Origin: RPRC01 sp034933285
Lineage (GTDB): Bacteria; Desulfobacterota; Desulfuromonadia; Geobacterales; Geobacteraceae
Direction: 5' to 3'
Length of the DNA stretch: 64,000 nucleotides
Assembly (NCBI GenBank): GCA_034933285.1
Contig: JAYFNT010000002.1
Location: forward strand, 248,001 to 312,000
Below the pieces are notes generated by a model. The model saw nothing but the letters and a program-made list of their open reading frames with translations. It did no database searches and was not told where the DNA came from. How positions within the stretch are numbered: the first letter of the stretch is position 1; the number at the start of each line of letters is the position of its first letter. The position numbers and the translations under genes are program-made. Positions 26,719-34,758 of the stretch are shown one piece after another.

Positions 26719-26884
26719 GGACTTGAAAAAACATCCATGCCCCGATTGCCGGTCTTGCCAGTGGTGCAGTGACGCCAGATGCCGGGTGTGCCTCCGTCGG
26801 GGAAGCGGAGCTTGTCGGAAGCTTTCACTTCGGGAACAGATCGAGCTGTTTGAGGCTTTGAACCGTCCGCGGGACGACGAGTAG
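26711..26884 (+). CDS. Small Cys-rich protein
   Basis: A 57-residue protein starting at GTG 26711, overlapping the kinase stop by eight bases. Nine cysteines sit in a compact pattern, HPCPDCRSCQWCSDARCRVC followed by one more Cys, which implies binding of one or two metal ions or clusters. The last 25 residues are helical. I recall similar short proteins in Geobacter but no function. The overlap with the kinase gene implies co-translation and perhaps a shared signalling task. Confidence 0.65.
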   Translation: MSEDLKKHPCPDCRSCQWCSDARCRVCLRRGSGACRKLSLREQIELFEALNRPRDDE

Positions 26885-27059
26885 GTGCCGGTTGACCTGA
26901 TGGCGCTTTGCAGGGGGACATCCAGGTCTGTCTGAAAGTGGTAAAGATTGTTTTCACTTCGTCCGATTCAATATATTATTGGTTGTGGATTTGTTTTTTT
27001 GTTAAGGATACAATGCCGGGAAATGATGTTCGGGCACATTGGCGCTGCGGGGAGAGATG

Positions 27060-27905
27060 ATGACCAAAAAAAAGCTGCTTGGCGAGATATTCATAGAACA
27101 GGGGATCATTACCGAAAAAACCATGCTCAGGACTCTTGAGCGGTCCAAGCGGCTGAAAAAGCGGCTGGGCGCCCTGCTGGAAGAAACCGAATTGATTACC
27201 GGAGAAGAACTTGCCGCGGCGCTTGCGGAACAATACGGGTACAAGGTGGTGGGAAGCTTTGCCCGTCACGGTTTTTCAGCCGACCTGCTCGATATCATTC
27301 CTGCGGACGTGGCGATGCAGAACATGCTTTTCCCCCTGAAAATCGAGAGCGGCAAGCTCGCCCTGGCCATGGCTGATCCCACGGAAACCAGGATCGTTTC
27401 CAATATTGCTTCCAACCACGGCTTGAAGATTATTCCCTTCATCGGGACGAAAAAGGAAATAACCGAGGCGATCTGCAGGCACTACCTGGGCAAGGAACCG
27501 TCTGTCCGGCAGGATAAAACGGTTCTCCTCGTCGGGGAGGACAGCTTGCTCGGAACGATGTGGAATCAGATTCTTTCCAAAGAGGGCTATCGCGTCAAGG
27601 TCACTGCCGACGGCATGGAGGCCTACAAGACAGCGATATCTGAATTGCCACAGGTTATTGTCACGGAAAAGGTGGTGCCGAAGCTTGACGCTTACAGCCT
27701 GTTCGATGCTCTGCGGAATCTTCCCGAGACCCGATTCATCCCTTTCATCCTGATCGCGGGCAGCAACGAAACCGAGGAAGAATCCAAGGCTCTCGGCAAG
27801 GGATTCTTTGACTTCATTTTCAAGCCGGTCAATGAGGTGACCCTCAAAACCAGGATCAAGAGGGCGTTCCAGTATCTGGAGAGGGAATACGGCCTCATTT
27901 TTTAG
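27060..27905 (+). CDS. MshEN (c-di-GMP-binding type) domain plus degenerate receiver
   Basis: A 281-residue two-domain protein. Residues 1-145 match the N-terminal domain of GspE/PilB/MshE ATPases, including RLGALLEETELITGEELAAA, the RLGxxL-type cyclic-di-GMP motif. There is no ATPase domain. Residues 155-275 are a receiver fold, but the phospho-acceptor Asp is replaced: the usual LLDxMMP reads VTEKVVP, with Glu in its place, and the first acidic pair reads GED. Thr/Ser and Lys of the switch (ILIAGS, IFKPVN) remain. It may bind cyclic-di-GMP without being phosphorylated. ATG 27060 follows GGGGAGAG. Confidence 0.82.
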   Translation: MTKKKLLGEIFIEQGIITEKTMLRTLERSKRLKKRLGALLEETELITGEELAAALAEQYGYKVVGSFARHGFSADLLDIIPADVAMQNMLFPLKIESGKLALAMADPTETRIVSNIASNHGLKIIPFIGTKKEITEAICRHYLGKEPSVRQDKTVLLVGEDSLLGTMWNQILSKEGYRVKVTADGMEAYKTAISELPQVIVTEKVVPKLDAYSLFDALRNLPETRFIPFILIAGSNETEEESKALGKGFFDFIFKPVNEVTLKTRIKRAFQYLEREYGLIF

Positions 27906-28714
27906 GATTTGCCAAGTTCCTCTGACCTTTTTGTCGCCATGTCGACAGCGTTCATGATCGCGCCCCTGAAGGCTGCCTGCTCAAGGGCCTGGATGCCGGC
28001 AATGGTTGTCCCCCCCGGCGAAGTGACCCTGTCCCGCAAAATACCCGTATGTTCAGCGGTTTCAAGTACCATTTTGGCAGATCCCAGCACAGTCTGCGCT
28101 GCCAGCATGGTTGCCTTGTCCCTTGGCAGGCCGTTTTTGACCCCTGCATCGGAGAGTGCTTCAATGAACGTGAAAACATAAGCAGGGCCGCTTCCGGAAA
28201 GGCCGGTTACTGCGTCCAGCAGTTTCTCTTCCACGGTGCAGGCAGTTCCCAGGAGATTGAATATTTCCAGGGCCAGGTCCATGTCTGCGGCGGTTGCGCT
28301 GGAACCTGGAGCAATGGCGGATGCGGCTTGAAGAATCAGTGCCGGGGTGTTGGGCATCACCCTGATCACTCTTGCTCCCTTCGTCAACGTGTTTTCAATG
28401 GATTTCGTCGGCACTCCCGCCATGATCGAGATGAAGAGCTTGCCGGTGCATGACGCTTCCGGAAGAGCGCGGAGTGCAGTTGCACTGACTTGGGGTTTTA
28501 CCGCCAGTATGACAATGCCGGCCGGTTTCACGGCACTCCCGTTGTCATCGACGGCTTGCACACCGTAGGTCGCGTGAAGGTATTCCCTGCGTTTTGCCAC
28601 CGGTTCGGCAACTGTTATGTCTGCAGCGGCGACCCCTCCGGCAAGCAGACCTTTTATGATTGCTTCGGCCATATTGCCTCCACCGACGAAACCGATTTTG
28701 CTTCCCTTCAGCAT
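27902..28714 (-). CDS. proC: Pyrroline-5-carboxylate reductase
   Basis: Makes L-proline from pyrroline-5-carboxylate with NAD(P)H. The protein has 270 residues with the Rossmann motif IGFVGGGNMAEAIIKGLL, VILAVKPQ, RVMPNTPA and the C-terminal LSGSGPAYVFTFIEALSDAG and VTSPGGTTIAG, all hallmark segments. ATG 28714 follows TGGAGGAA at good spacing. Its last bases overlap the end of the convergent MshEN/receiver gene by four. Confidence 0.97.
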   Translation of the reverse strand: MLKGSKIGFVGGGNMAEAIIKGLLAGGVAAADITVAEPVAKRREYLHATYGVQAVDDNGSAVKPAGIVILAVKPQVSATALRALPEASCTGKLFISIMAGVPTKSIENTLTKGARVIRVMPNTPALILQAASAIAPGSSATAADMDLALEIFNLLGTACTVEEKLLDAVTGLSGSGPAYVFTFIEALSDAGVKNGLPRDKATMLAAQTVLGSAKMVLETAEHTGILRDRVTSPGGTTIAGIQALEQAAFRGAIMNAVDMATKRSEELGKS

Positions 28715-28807
28715 GGCAAATTCCTCCATTAATTATTCCGCCTCTCTAGGGTGCTGATTCTTTCCAGCCATACACTAACATATTTTTTGCGACCGTAACA
28801 GCTGCTA

Positions 28808-29956
28808 TCAGGGGCTACTGGCAGGCCGGGTCGGCTCTTCCTTCTGTTTTGTCCCGTTTTTGTCGATATACGGCAGCAGCCGGTTTGTCACCAATCCGGC
28901 AAGAAAACCGAACGCCATGTTTGTTGCCAGTGACACGGCAACGGTCATGGCCATTGAGAGAGTGTCTCTTGTACCGCGCACGTCCCGGGCGAATTTGATG
29001 AGTTCGAATCCCACGAGCAACAGCATTGTCCCGGTAACCGCCTTGGGAAAGGAAGCAAACAGCCCTGCAACCGAAGCTGCGAAGAAAACCCCCAAGGATA
29101 CTTCGATAACACCTTCGATAATATTGGTTCCGCCGGTCCGCGCACCGAAATAGTACTGGCCGGCCAAACCCCCGGCACCATGACACATGGGCATGCCGCC
29201 GAAGAATGGCGAAATCAGGTTCATCAGCCCCTGGCTGATGGAAAGTCGCTGCGGGGTCACCGGCCTGTCGGGCCAATAGGATGAAATCAGGCATGATGTG
29301 GCGATGGTGGCGTTGGTGACGGTAAGCGGTATCTGGGCGAACCCTGCCTGAACCAGGGACTGACAGATTTCCCCGGGGCTGAAGGACGTTATGGTGGGAA
29401 AGGTTATACCGGGACTCTTGATGTACCCGAGCTGACCGTTGGCAAGCATGATCAAGGCTCCCAGCAGCACCAGCACCACGGCGGCAGGTGCGTGGCGGCA
29501 TTTTCGGAAACCGATGCCGACAGCCAGTGCCAACCCGCCCAGAAGCCAGGAGGTGGAAAGCATTTTGCCCGCTTCGATGGCAAGAAGTATCCCCAAGGTT
29601 ATCTGAATGCCTCGAACTACCGATGCAGGAGTCAGGTTTGCTGCGCGAGAGGCAACACCTGTTGCGGCAATGATCAGCCAGATGATGCCCATGGAGAAGC
29701 CAGAGGCAAAGATCATCGATGGTGGCCACTTCTGGGCGATGGCCGCGGCTGCGATCACTTTCATCGGTTCGATCGGAATCGGCAACCGGTAGAGGAACCC
29801 GGTGAAAATATTGGCCAGGCCCATCATGACCAGAAGCCCCACGGGATCCATGCCGCATACGGCAATGTAGCCTACAGCCAGGGGCAGGAATGTGCCCAGG
29901 TTGCCGAATGATCCGGAAAATTCACGCAAGTTGAAGTCGAATGAAGCAATTTTCAT
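28808..29956 (-). CDS. Molybdate transporter of the MOT1 type (SulP-related)
   Basis: A 382-residue membrane protein with about ten hydrophobic helices. The MOT1 signatures are present: SGSFGNLGTFLPLAVGY near the N-terminus and GGMPMCHGAGGLAGQYYFGA in the second half. There is no STAS domain. MOT1 proteins import molybdate with high affinity; sulfate or tungstate cannot be excluded. The gene is divergent from a molybdenum-linked operon, and a 24-bp ModE-like operator lies in the shared upstream region (30161-30184). Together with modBC at 49-50 kb it gives the island two import routes. Confidence 0.88.
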   Translation of the reverse strand: MKIASFDFNLREFSGSFGNLGTFLPLAVGYIAVCGMDPVGLLVMMGLANIFTGFLYRLPIPIEPMKVIAAAAIAQKWPPSMIFASGFSMGIIWLIIAATGVASRAANLTPASVVRGIQITLGILLAIEAGKMLSTSWLLGGLALAVGIGFRKCRHAPAAVVLVLLGALIMLANGQLGYIKSPGITFPTITSFSPGEICQSLVQAGFAQIPLTVTNATIATSCLISSYWPDRPVTPQRLSISQGLMNLISPFFGGMPMCHGAGGLAGQYYFGARTGGTNIIEGVIEVSLGVFFAASVAGLFASFPKAVTGTMLLLVGFELIKFARDVRGTRDTLSMAMTVAVSLATNMAFGFLAGLVTNRLLPYIDKNGTKQKEEPTRPASSP

Positions 29957-30345
29957 TGTTTACATGTTTATATTATGATCATGACCTTGAAATATCGACT
30001 CTCTCAATTTCGCCCGTGGTGAGCGCGACCGTGCTGCAGTCCGAAATGATTGGCTGTGTCACCAGGGTGCAAGATTACCCGTTCGGCCTTTCATCGTCAA
30101 GACAGGATATCGATTGCCTGAAATATTACTCATCCCGGGCGGAAAAATTCTCTTGCACTTCGTTGTTTAATATTATATATAACGAATGTTGTAAACGATA
30201 TAAAGTATTAGCATTACCTTCGTTGAACAATATTTATATCATCAGCCTGAATGTGTAAAACAATATTGTATTTGGCTTGGACGAGCACTGATTCCATCCC
30301 GGGAAAAACCGGGAAGCGGCGGCTTCGCATGGCGAGTGGCGGTGA
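29957..30345. promoter_or_regulatory. Divergent regulatory region of the molybdenum island
   Basis: These 389 bases separate the MOT1 permease from the YezD-like gene and hold no reading frame that I can support. The right half is AT-rich and includes the ModE-like operator at 30161-30184. Near 30298 a small CCCGGG-AAAAA-CCGGG hairpin precedes the YezD-like start. Confidence 0.6.
30161..30184. promoter_or_regulatory. ModE-like operator, site A
   Basis: CGTTGTTTA at the left and TATATAACG at the right form a 24-bp imperfect palindrome, extended by TT and AA on the outside. Length and half-sites match the E. coli ModE consensus (CGTTATAT-N8-A-ATAACG type). It lies between the divergent molybdate permease and the YezD-like gene. 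Confidence 0.7.
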
Positions 30346-30570
30346 ATGCATGATGTCGCCATGATCGGAAGTTTTCAGGGGGTATTGAGAAATTACATGC
30401 GAAGGCAAGTCGTCACGGACATAAGAGTGCCGAATTCGATCTGGAAAAGGAAAGTTTCCGATACCCTTTCGGAGCTGAACATAATACCGGACAACTTTTC
30501 CGGTAAAGTGGTTATCTCATTCAAGGATGGCGGGGTAAGTTATATAGAGAAAACGGAAACGTTCAAATAG
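30346..30570 (+). CDS. YezD-like small protein (DUF2292 type)
   Basis: A 74-residue protein. The C-terminal half, GKVVISFKDGGVSYIEKTET, matches the YezD/DUF2292 core (usually GSVTIVVQDGKVVQIERTEK), which forms a small beta sheet. YezD-type genes often lie with sulfur-assimilation or molybdenum genes, but their function is unknown. The start is uncertain: ATG 30346 has a weak GGCGGTG upstream, and ATG 30397 would give a shorter protein. It is separated from the next gene by a riboswitch-like leader. Confidence 0.7.
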   Translation: MHDVAMIGSFQGVLRNYMRRQVVTDIRVPNSIWKRKVSDTLSELNIIPDNFSGKVVISFKDGGVSYIEKTETFK

Positions 30571-30604
30571 GTTCTGCCCGGGAACTCCTTCTAATGGCTG
30601 ATAA

Positions 30605-30778
30605 AGGCCCCGGAGAGACTTTCCTGATGGAAACAAATAGCAGTCAGGGCCGATCCTGGTGATCGACCCTTTTGCAATAGTAACAAAAGCGCCCATTTCG
30701 TCCTCTGCCCGGGGCAGACCCAACGAGACCCGCACCCGTACCGCATGCCGCGGTATTGCAGTGGTGCGGTTTTTTTTG
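30605..30778 (+). promoter_or_regulatory. Riboswitch-like leader 1 (Moco-riboswitch type) with terminator
   Basis: A structured leader upstream of the zinc-ribbon/DsrC operon. Its core around 30686-30730 (AAAAGCGCCCATTTCGTCC, then a GC stem, then AGACCCAACG) is repeated in leader 2 at 34895-34940 with only a few changes. It is followed by terminator stem CCGCACC (30730-30736) and GGTGCGG (30763-30769) with eight T. Placement before molybdenum-linked genes and a GACC-AACGG-like core suggest the molybdenum-cofactor riboswitch, but I assign that family from memory. Confidence 0.65.
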
Positions 30779-30801
30779 CCGGAAACTGAAAGGGATATCC
30801 A

Positions 30802-30972
30802 ATGTCGATTGAAAAGTGTGCCACATGCAACAAAGAGATAGACACCGAGTACTACCTGAACAAGAAATGTTCCAAATGCGGTTCGTGGTTCTGTTATGAA
30901 CACCTGGGACAATACAAGTGGCAATGCACCAAATGCCTGACCTATACCCTGAGCAATATCTACGGAACCTGA
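30802..30972 (+). CDS. Small zinc-ribbon protein
   Basis: A 56-residue protein with an AAGGGA ribosome site seven bases before the ATG. It starts MSIEKCATCNKEIDTEYY and has paired cysteines CATC, CSKC and CTKC plus single Cys and His residues (WFCYEHLGQY), giving one or two zinc sites. It is the first gene behind riboswitch-like leader 1 and precedes dsrC. The role is unknown; a metal or sulfur carrier is possible from context. Confidence 0.75.
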   Translation: MSIEKCATCNKEIDTEYYLNKKCSKCGSWFCYEHLGQYKWQCTKCLTYTLSNIYGT

Positions 30973-31073
30973 TTTGAAGAAGCTGTACGCGGCAGTTATT
31001 CTCTTCGTCAACCTGTTTGTTCAATTATGTTTGTGCTGAAACAACGGCAGATCACCTCCACCAGTCAAGGATC

Positions 31074-31391
31074 ATGACACATCTCAAGGTTAACGGAAAA
31101 CTGGTTGAACTCAATGAGGATGGTTTTCTTGTCCATCCGGAAGACTGGAGCGAGGATGTGGCCAGGGCGTACGGCATCTTGGAGAATATTGCCGAACTTA
31201 CCGAAGACCATTGGAAAGTTATCTACTACCTGCGCAACTACTACGATCGGTTCCGCATTGCTCCCATGATACGAAAGCTCTGCAAGGATACGGGGAAGAG
31301 CCAGAAGGAAATGGAGAATCTCTTCCCGCCCGGGCCGTTGAAAGGCGCCTGCAAGCTGGCCGGGCTTCCCAAGCCGGCTGGTTGCCTCTAA
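31074..31391 (+). CDS. DsrC/TusE family sulfur carrier
   Basis: A 105-residue DsrC-like protein starting at ATG 31074 behind CAAGGA. The core LNEDGFLVHPEDWSEDVARA and TEDHWKVIYYLRNYYDRF is typical. The C-terminal arm reads LFPPGPLKGACKLAGLPKPA and then GCL, so both redox cysteines (the penultimate Cys and the one ten residues earlier) are present, as in true DsrC rather than in TusE forms with one Cys. Such proteins carry sulfur as a trisulfide or disulfide that DsrMK-type complexes reduce, and DsrMK homologues follow directly. Confidence 0.9.
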   Translation: MTHLKVNGKLVELNEDGFLVHPEDWSEDVARAYGILENIAELTEDHWKVIYYLRNYYDRFRIAPMIRKLCKDTGKSQKEMENLFPPGPLKGACKLAGLPKPAGCL

Positions 31392-31413
31392 GCCGATGCC
31401 GCAAGGATTGAAC

Positions 31414-32235
31414 ATGGGGTTTCTGCTGGGAGTGCTCCTTCCCTATTCAGCATTTATCGTCTTCTTCTCAGGTACTGTTCTGCGTATTGGCGGATGGTTG
31501 AAAACCCCGGTTCCGTTCCAGCTTACGCTTTTTCCCGTACCGGGCTACACTACTGGAAAAATCAGGGCGCTGGCCCTTGATTTTATTTTCTGCGCCAGCC
31601 TTTACCGCGAAGACAAAGCGTTATGGCTCCGGGTCTGGTTTTTCCACCTGTCGCTCGCGCTGATCATTGCCGGCCATGTGGCCGGAATATTCTATCTTCG
31701 CGACCAGTTTGTCCTTGTCGGCTTGAGCGAGGCAACGAGCCGGTTTCTTTCGAAACTTCTCGGTGGAATATCGGGAATCGTGATGATGCTCTCCCTCGGA
31801 GCGCTCATTGCCGGCAGAATCGTCAACCCTGTGGTAAGGAAACTCTCCGTGCCGGAGGATTTCTTCAACCTGCTTCTGATTGCCGCCATCGCAGTCTCGG
31901 GAATCCTTATGTACCTCCCCGGTTTTCATGCAGACCTTCCTGCCGTCAGGACTTATATGGGGGAGCTCATCAGGCTCCGTCCCGCAGCGCTCCCGCACAG
32001 CCCGATGTTCGTCATACATTTTGTGCTGGTAAACATGCTTTTGTTGTATTTCCCTTTTTCACGGCTTCTCCACTTCGCCGGATACTTCGTCAACCGGTCA
32101 ATGCTTCTGGAAAACCCGCCGACCTATCCGACAAAGGAAGGGGCCTCTCCCAGATCGACTTTTGCGAGTGTCAGCGTGCATGCCGACCTTCAGGACCCGG
32201 GCAAGGATCTTATGGGCAAGGAGGGGCATCCGTGA
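31414..32235 (+). CDS. DsrM/NarI-like membrane cytochrome b subunit
   Basis: A 273-residue membrane protein with about five helices. Candidate haem b ligands are paired histidines in WFFHLSLALIIAGHVAG and in IHFVLVNMLLLYFPFSRLLH. The family (NarI gamma/DsrM/HmeC) moves electrons between menaquinol and a cytoplasmic partner, here the DsrK-like protein encoded next. I prefer ATG 31414, behind AAGGA, over ATG 31396. The stop overlaps the GTG of the next gene by four bases, so the two subunits are coupled. Confidence 0.87.
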   Translation: MGFLLGVLLPYSAFIVFFSGTVLRIGGWLKTPVPFQLTLFPVPGYTTGKIRALALDFIFCASLYREDKALWLRVWFFHLSLALIIAGHVAGIFYLRDQFVLVGLSEATSRFLSKLLGGISGIVMMLSLGALIAGRIVNPVVRKLSVPEDFFNLLLIAAIAVSGILMYLPGFHADLPAVRTYMGELIRLRPAALPHSPMFVIHFVLVNMLLLYFPFSRLLHFAGYFVNRSMLLENPPTYPTKEGASPRSTFASVSVHADLQDPGKDLMGKEGHP

Positions 32236-33620
32236 ACCCGCCTTTTCATCTGGCAAAAAAAGAGGACTTGAAGCATATCGGTGTCGAACAGGTTGACGAG
32301 TCTGCGCGGAAGGAACGGACACTCGAACTGGTGGGTGAATTCAGGAAATTTGCCAGGTCGTTCTCGGCAATGCTGGAAACCTGCACCAGATGCGGCGCCT
32401 GCGCCAGTGCATGCCACAGTTACCTGGGAACGGACGATTTCCATAACATACCCGCTGCACGGGCCGGGCTTCTGCGAAGCATATACAGCCGGTATTTCAC
32501 TTGGGCCGGCAGGCTGTTCCGGGGATTTTCCGGCGCGCGTGATTTCGAAGCGGATACGCTCGGCACGTGGGTGAGCTATTTTTACCAGTGTACCGTTTGC
32601 CGCCGCTGCGCTGTGTTTTGCCCATTCGGCATTGATACGGGTGAAATCGTGCTGGCCGGTCGCAACATTCTGCTCCGAATGGGGATCGCTCCGAACTTCC
32701 TGGTCAATATAGGGCGGAACGAACTGCAAACGGGAAACAACGCCGGCATTCTGAAGCCGGCAATCATGGACAGCTGCTCGTTCCTTGAAGAAGAATTGCG
32801 AGAAGAGACCGGCCTTGACATCAGGATCCCGGTCGACAAGCCCCACTCAGAAGTCCTTTACCTGCCGTCATCATCAGAACTCTTTACCAACGTGGATACG
32901 CTGATGGGTGCGGCCAAGGTTTTTCATCACCTGGGAGTCGATTGGACGCTTTCTTCGGTAATGCTCGAGGCAGCTAACTACGGACTGCATTTCGACCTGG
33001 AAATCCTGAAAAAACAGAACCGGCGCATGCGGGTAGCCGCTGCGGCCGTAGGCGCCAGAAAAGTCATCCAGGGCGAGTGCGGCCATGGCTGGCGGGCGGC
33101 AAGGATGTATTCCGAGGGTGCGGACGGCCCGGTGAAATTTCATCTTGAGCATGTGCTGGACTATGTGGCAGCTAGGCTTCCGCGGCTGAATCTTTCCCGG
33201 CTGCCCATTAGGGCAACGCTCCACGATTCATGCAATTACGGCAGGGGGACGGGCCTTTTGGATTCGCCCAGACTGCTTGTGCAGGCATGCGTCAATGAAT
33301 TCGTGGAAATGACGCCGAACCGGGAGCGGAATTTCTGCTGCGGCGGCGGATCCGGGTTGCTCATGGATGAGATGAAAGACCTGCGCATGCAGCTCGGTAA
33401 AATGAAGGCCGAACAGATAAAGGCGCTACAGCCCCTGGATTATGTCGCAGCACCGTGCGCCAGCTGCAAAGCGCAAATCCCCCTCGTTCTGAAGCATTAC
33501 GGTATGGGTGATACGGTTTGCGGCGGTGTTATGGACTTGTTGGGCAGGGCATTGGTTATGGATAAAAAGAAATTGGAGGTAGTAAGACATGAGAGTGTGT
33601 TTTCCAGTAATCAAGGATGA
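32232..33620 (+). CDS. DsrK/HdrD-like iron-sulfur subunit
   Basis: A 462-residue heterodisulfide-reductase-like catalytic subunit. Two ferredoxin clusters are marked by CTRCGACASACHS and CTVCRRCAVFCPFG. Two CCG domains follow, with ECGHGW, HDSCNYGRGTG, NFCCGGGSG and APCASCKAQIP; these bind the unusual [4Fe-4S] cluster that handles disulfides. With the adjacent DsrM-like cytochrome and DsrC-like carrier it should form a quinol-to-disulfide module. GTG 32232 follows AAGGAGGGG. No dsrAB, dsrJOP or sulfite reductase genes are in the window. Confidence 0.88.
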   Translation: MNPPFHLAKKEDLKHIGVEQVDESARKERTLELVGEFRKFARSFSAMLETCTRCGACASACHSYLGTDDFHNIPAARAGLLRSIYSRYFTWAGRLFRGFSGARDFEADTLGTWVSYFYQCTVCRRCAVFCPFGIDTGEIVLAGRNILLRMGIAPNFLVNIGRNELQTGNNAGILKPAIMDSCSFLEEELREETGLDIRIPVDKPHSEVLYLPSSSELFTNVDTLMGAAKVFHHLGVDWTLSSVMLEAANYGLHFDLEILKKQNRRMRVAAAAVGARKVIQGECGHGWRAARMYSEGADGPVKFHLEHVLDYVAARLPRLNLSRLPIRATLHDSCNYGRGTGLLDSPRLLVQACVNEFVEMTPNRERNFCCGGGSGLLMDEMKDLRMQLGKMKAEQIKALQPLDYVAAPCASCKAQIPLVLKHYGMGDTVCGGVMDLLGRALVMDKKKLEVVRHESVFSSNQG

Positions 33621-34014
33621 GGGGATGGCGAGCAGTATTTACGGGCATTTCGCTTCAGCGCCCCAGTTTGTGCTGGTGGATACCGAAACCGAAGAAATAT
33701 CGGCTATTCACAATCATGACGAGTCTGCTCCCGAATCCGGATGCAATCCGTTCAAGGCTCTGTCAGGCAGTCAGCTGGATGGAGTGATTGTCGGTGGAAT
33801 CGGCGATAACTTCCTGGAACTTTTGAACATGATGGGGTTCCGGGTTTACGAGGCGCAATCGGAAAGCGTCAGGGAAAATGTGGAACTTTTCGCCAGGCAG
33901 GAGTTGACGGAAATGAAGAAACAGTTCAGCGTGGATGCCGGCCGGTGCGGCGGCGAGGACGGCAATCATCAGTGCAGTCACTCTCATGATGACGTTGAAT
34001 TTGACGCACATTGA
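33589..34014 (+). CDS. NifX/NifB-C-terminal-like cofactor-binding protein
   Basis: A 141-residue protein of the dinitrogenase iron-molybdenum cofactor biosynthesis family. It starts MRVCFPVIKDEGMASSIYGH, contains FVLVDTETEEI, CNPFKAL and VIVGGIGDNFLELLNMMGF, and ends in a Cys/His-rich tail (CGGEDGNHQCSHSHDD) that may bind metal. Small stand-alone members bind or shuttle Fe-Mo or Fe-S species; here it may serve the molybdoenzyme cluster. It overlaps the DsrK-like gene by 32 bases, with GGAGG inside that gene. Confidence 0.88.
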   Translation: MRVCFPVIKDEGMASSIYGHFASAPQFVLVDTETEEISAIHNHDESAPESGCNPFKALSGSQLDGVIVGGIGDNFLELLNMMGFRVYEAQSESVRENVELFARQELTEMKKQFSVDAGRCGGEDGNHQCSHSHDDVEFDAH

Positions 34015-34106
34015 TTGTTGCCGGGCTGAAGGGAACGGGTGTAAGCCGAATGCGCTTTCCGGTTTCAGTCAGAAGAAACTTTTCTGTACGGCAACATCCA
34101 TAGATA

Positions 34107-34140
34107 AGGGCCGTCGGAGTACTATCATCTGAACGGCCCT
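34107..34140. terminator. Terminator between NifX-like and modE-like genes
   Basis: GATA-AGGGCCGT and ACGGCCCT-ATC form a stem of eight or more pairs between two convergent genes. It overlaps the last bases of the modE-like gene and could serve both directions. Confidence 0.65.
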
Positions 34141-34495
34141 ATCTGCTGCCGTTGTACCATTTGTCCTCGAGTTGCCGGATGAATCTTTCGTGGGTCCGCT
34201 GTATGGCCTTGAAACGTTTGATGAACTTCCTTCCCTCTTCTGTGAGGAAGGTGCCGCCGCCTCCCCCTTTGCCCCCCGCCAGTTTCACCACCAGGGGTTT
34301 GGAGGAGAGCCTGTTCAATGTGTCGATAGTATGCCATACCTTCGGATAGCTGATTCCTATCTCTCTGGCGGTACGGGCTATCGAGCCATGGATGTCAACC
34401 TTTTCCAGGAGCTGGATGCTTTCCATGTCAAGAGGTTTGCGGTCTTTGAGGTGGAGATAGATTTTGCCGGACATGTCGATTCTTTTGTTTTCCAT
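34139..34495 (-). CDS. modE: ModE-type molybdate-responsive regulator, DNA-binding domain only
   Basis: A 118-residue protein with the LysR/ModE winged helix: LEKVDIHGSIARTAREIGIS, YPKVWHTIDTLNRL, a glycine-rich wing (KLAGGKGGGGGTFLTEEGRK) and a C-terminal helix. The molybdate-binding TOBE/MOP domains of E. coli ModE are absent, so molybdate may be sensed by another protein. ATG 34495 follows AAGGACTCC; an in-frame start further upstream is unlikely. A perfect-length ModE-like operator at 34606-34629 lies 110 bases upstream, which suggests autoregulation. Confidence 0.85.
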   Translation of the reverse strand: MENKRIDMSGKIYLHLKDRKPLDMESIQLLEKVDIHGSIARTAREIGISYPKVWHTIDTLNRLSSKPLVVKLAGGKGGGGGTFLTEEGRKFIKRFKAIQRTHERFIRQLEDKWYNGSR

Positions 34496-34605
34496 TCCAG
34501 GAGTCCTTTTTCTGCTGTTGCTGGAGTTGCCCTGCGAGCTAAAGGGAGGCCCCATGCTGGGCAACATGGGGCCAAGGAAAGAATGGATATGGGAGAATAT
34601 CCACC

Positions 34606-34629
34606 CGTTATATAGCAATTTAAATAACG
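34606..34629. promoter_or_regulatory. ModE-like operator, site B
   Basis: CGTTATATA and AAATAACG with eight bases between them (24 bp in all) match the ModE consensus very closely. It lies upstream of the modE-like gene. Confidence 0.78.
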
Positions 34630-34758
34630 AATTGCAAGAGAAAAAGTTCAATAAAATAAATGTGAGAAATATTTTTTATTCCAACATGGGTAAATAAGTT
34701 CAATTCTGAAAAAATGTTCATCATTCAGGCGTTGGACCGGCAAAAAAATCTTGCATAT

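Noticed and set aside
31623..32231. Upstream extension of the DsrK-like frame through the DsrM-like gene
   Set aside because: The extension is a shadow of the membrane cytochrome; GTG 32232 with AAGGAGGGG is the proper start.
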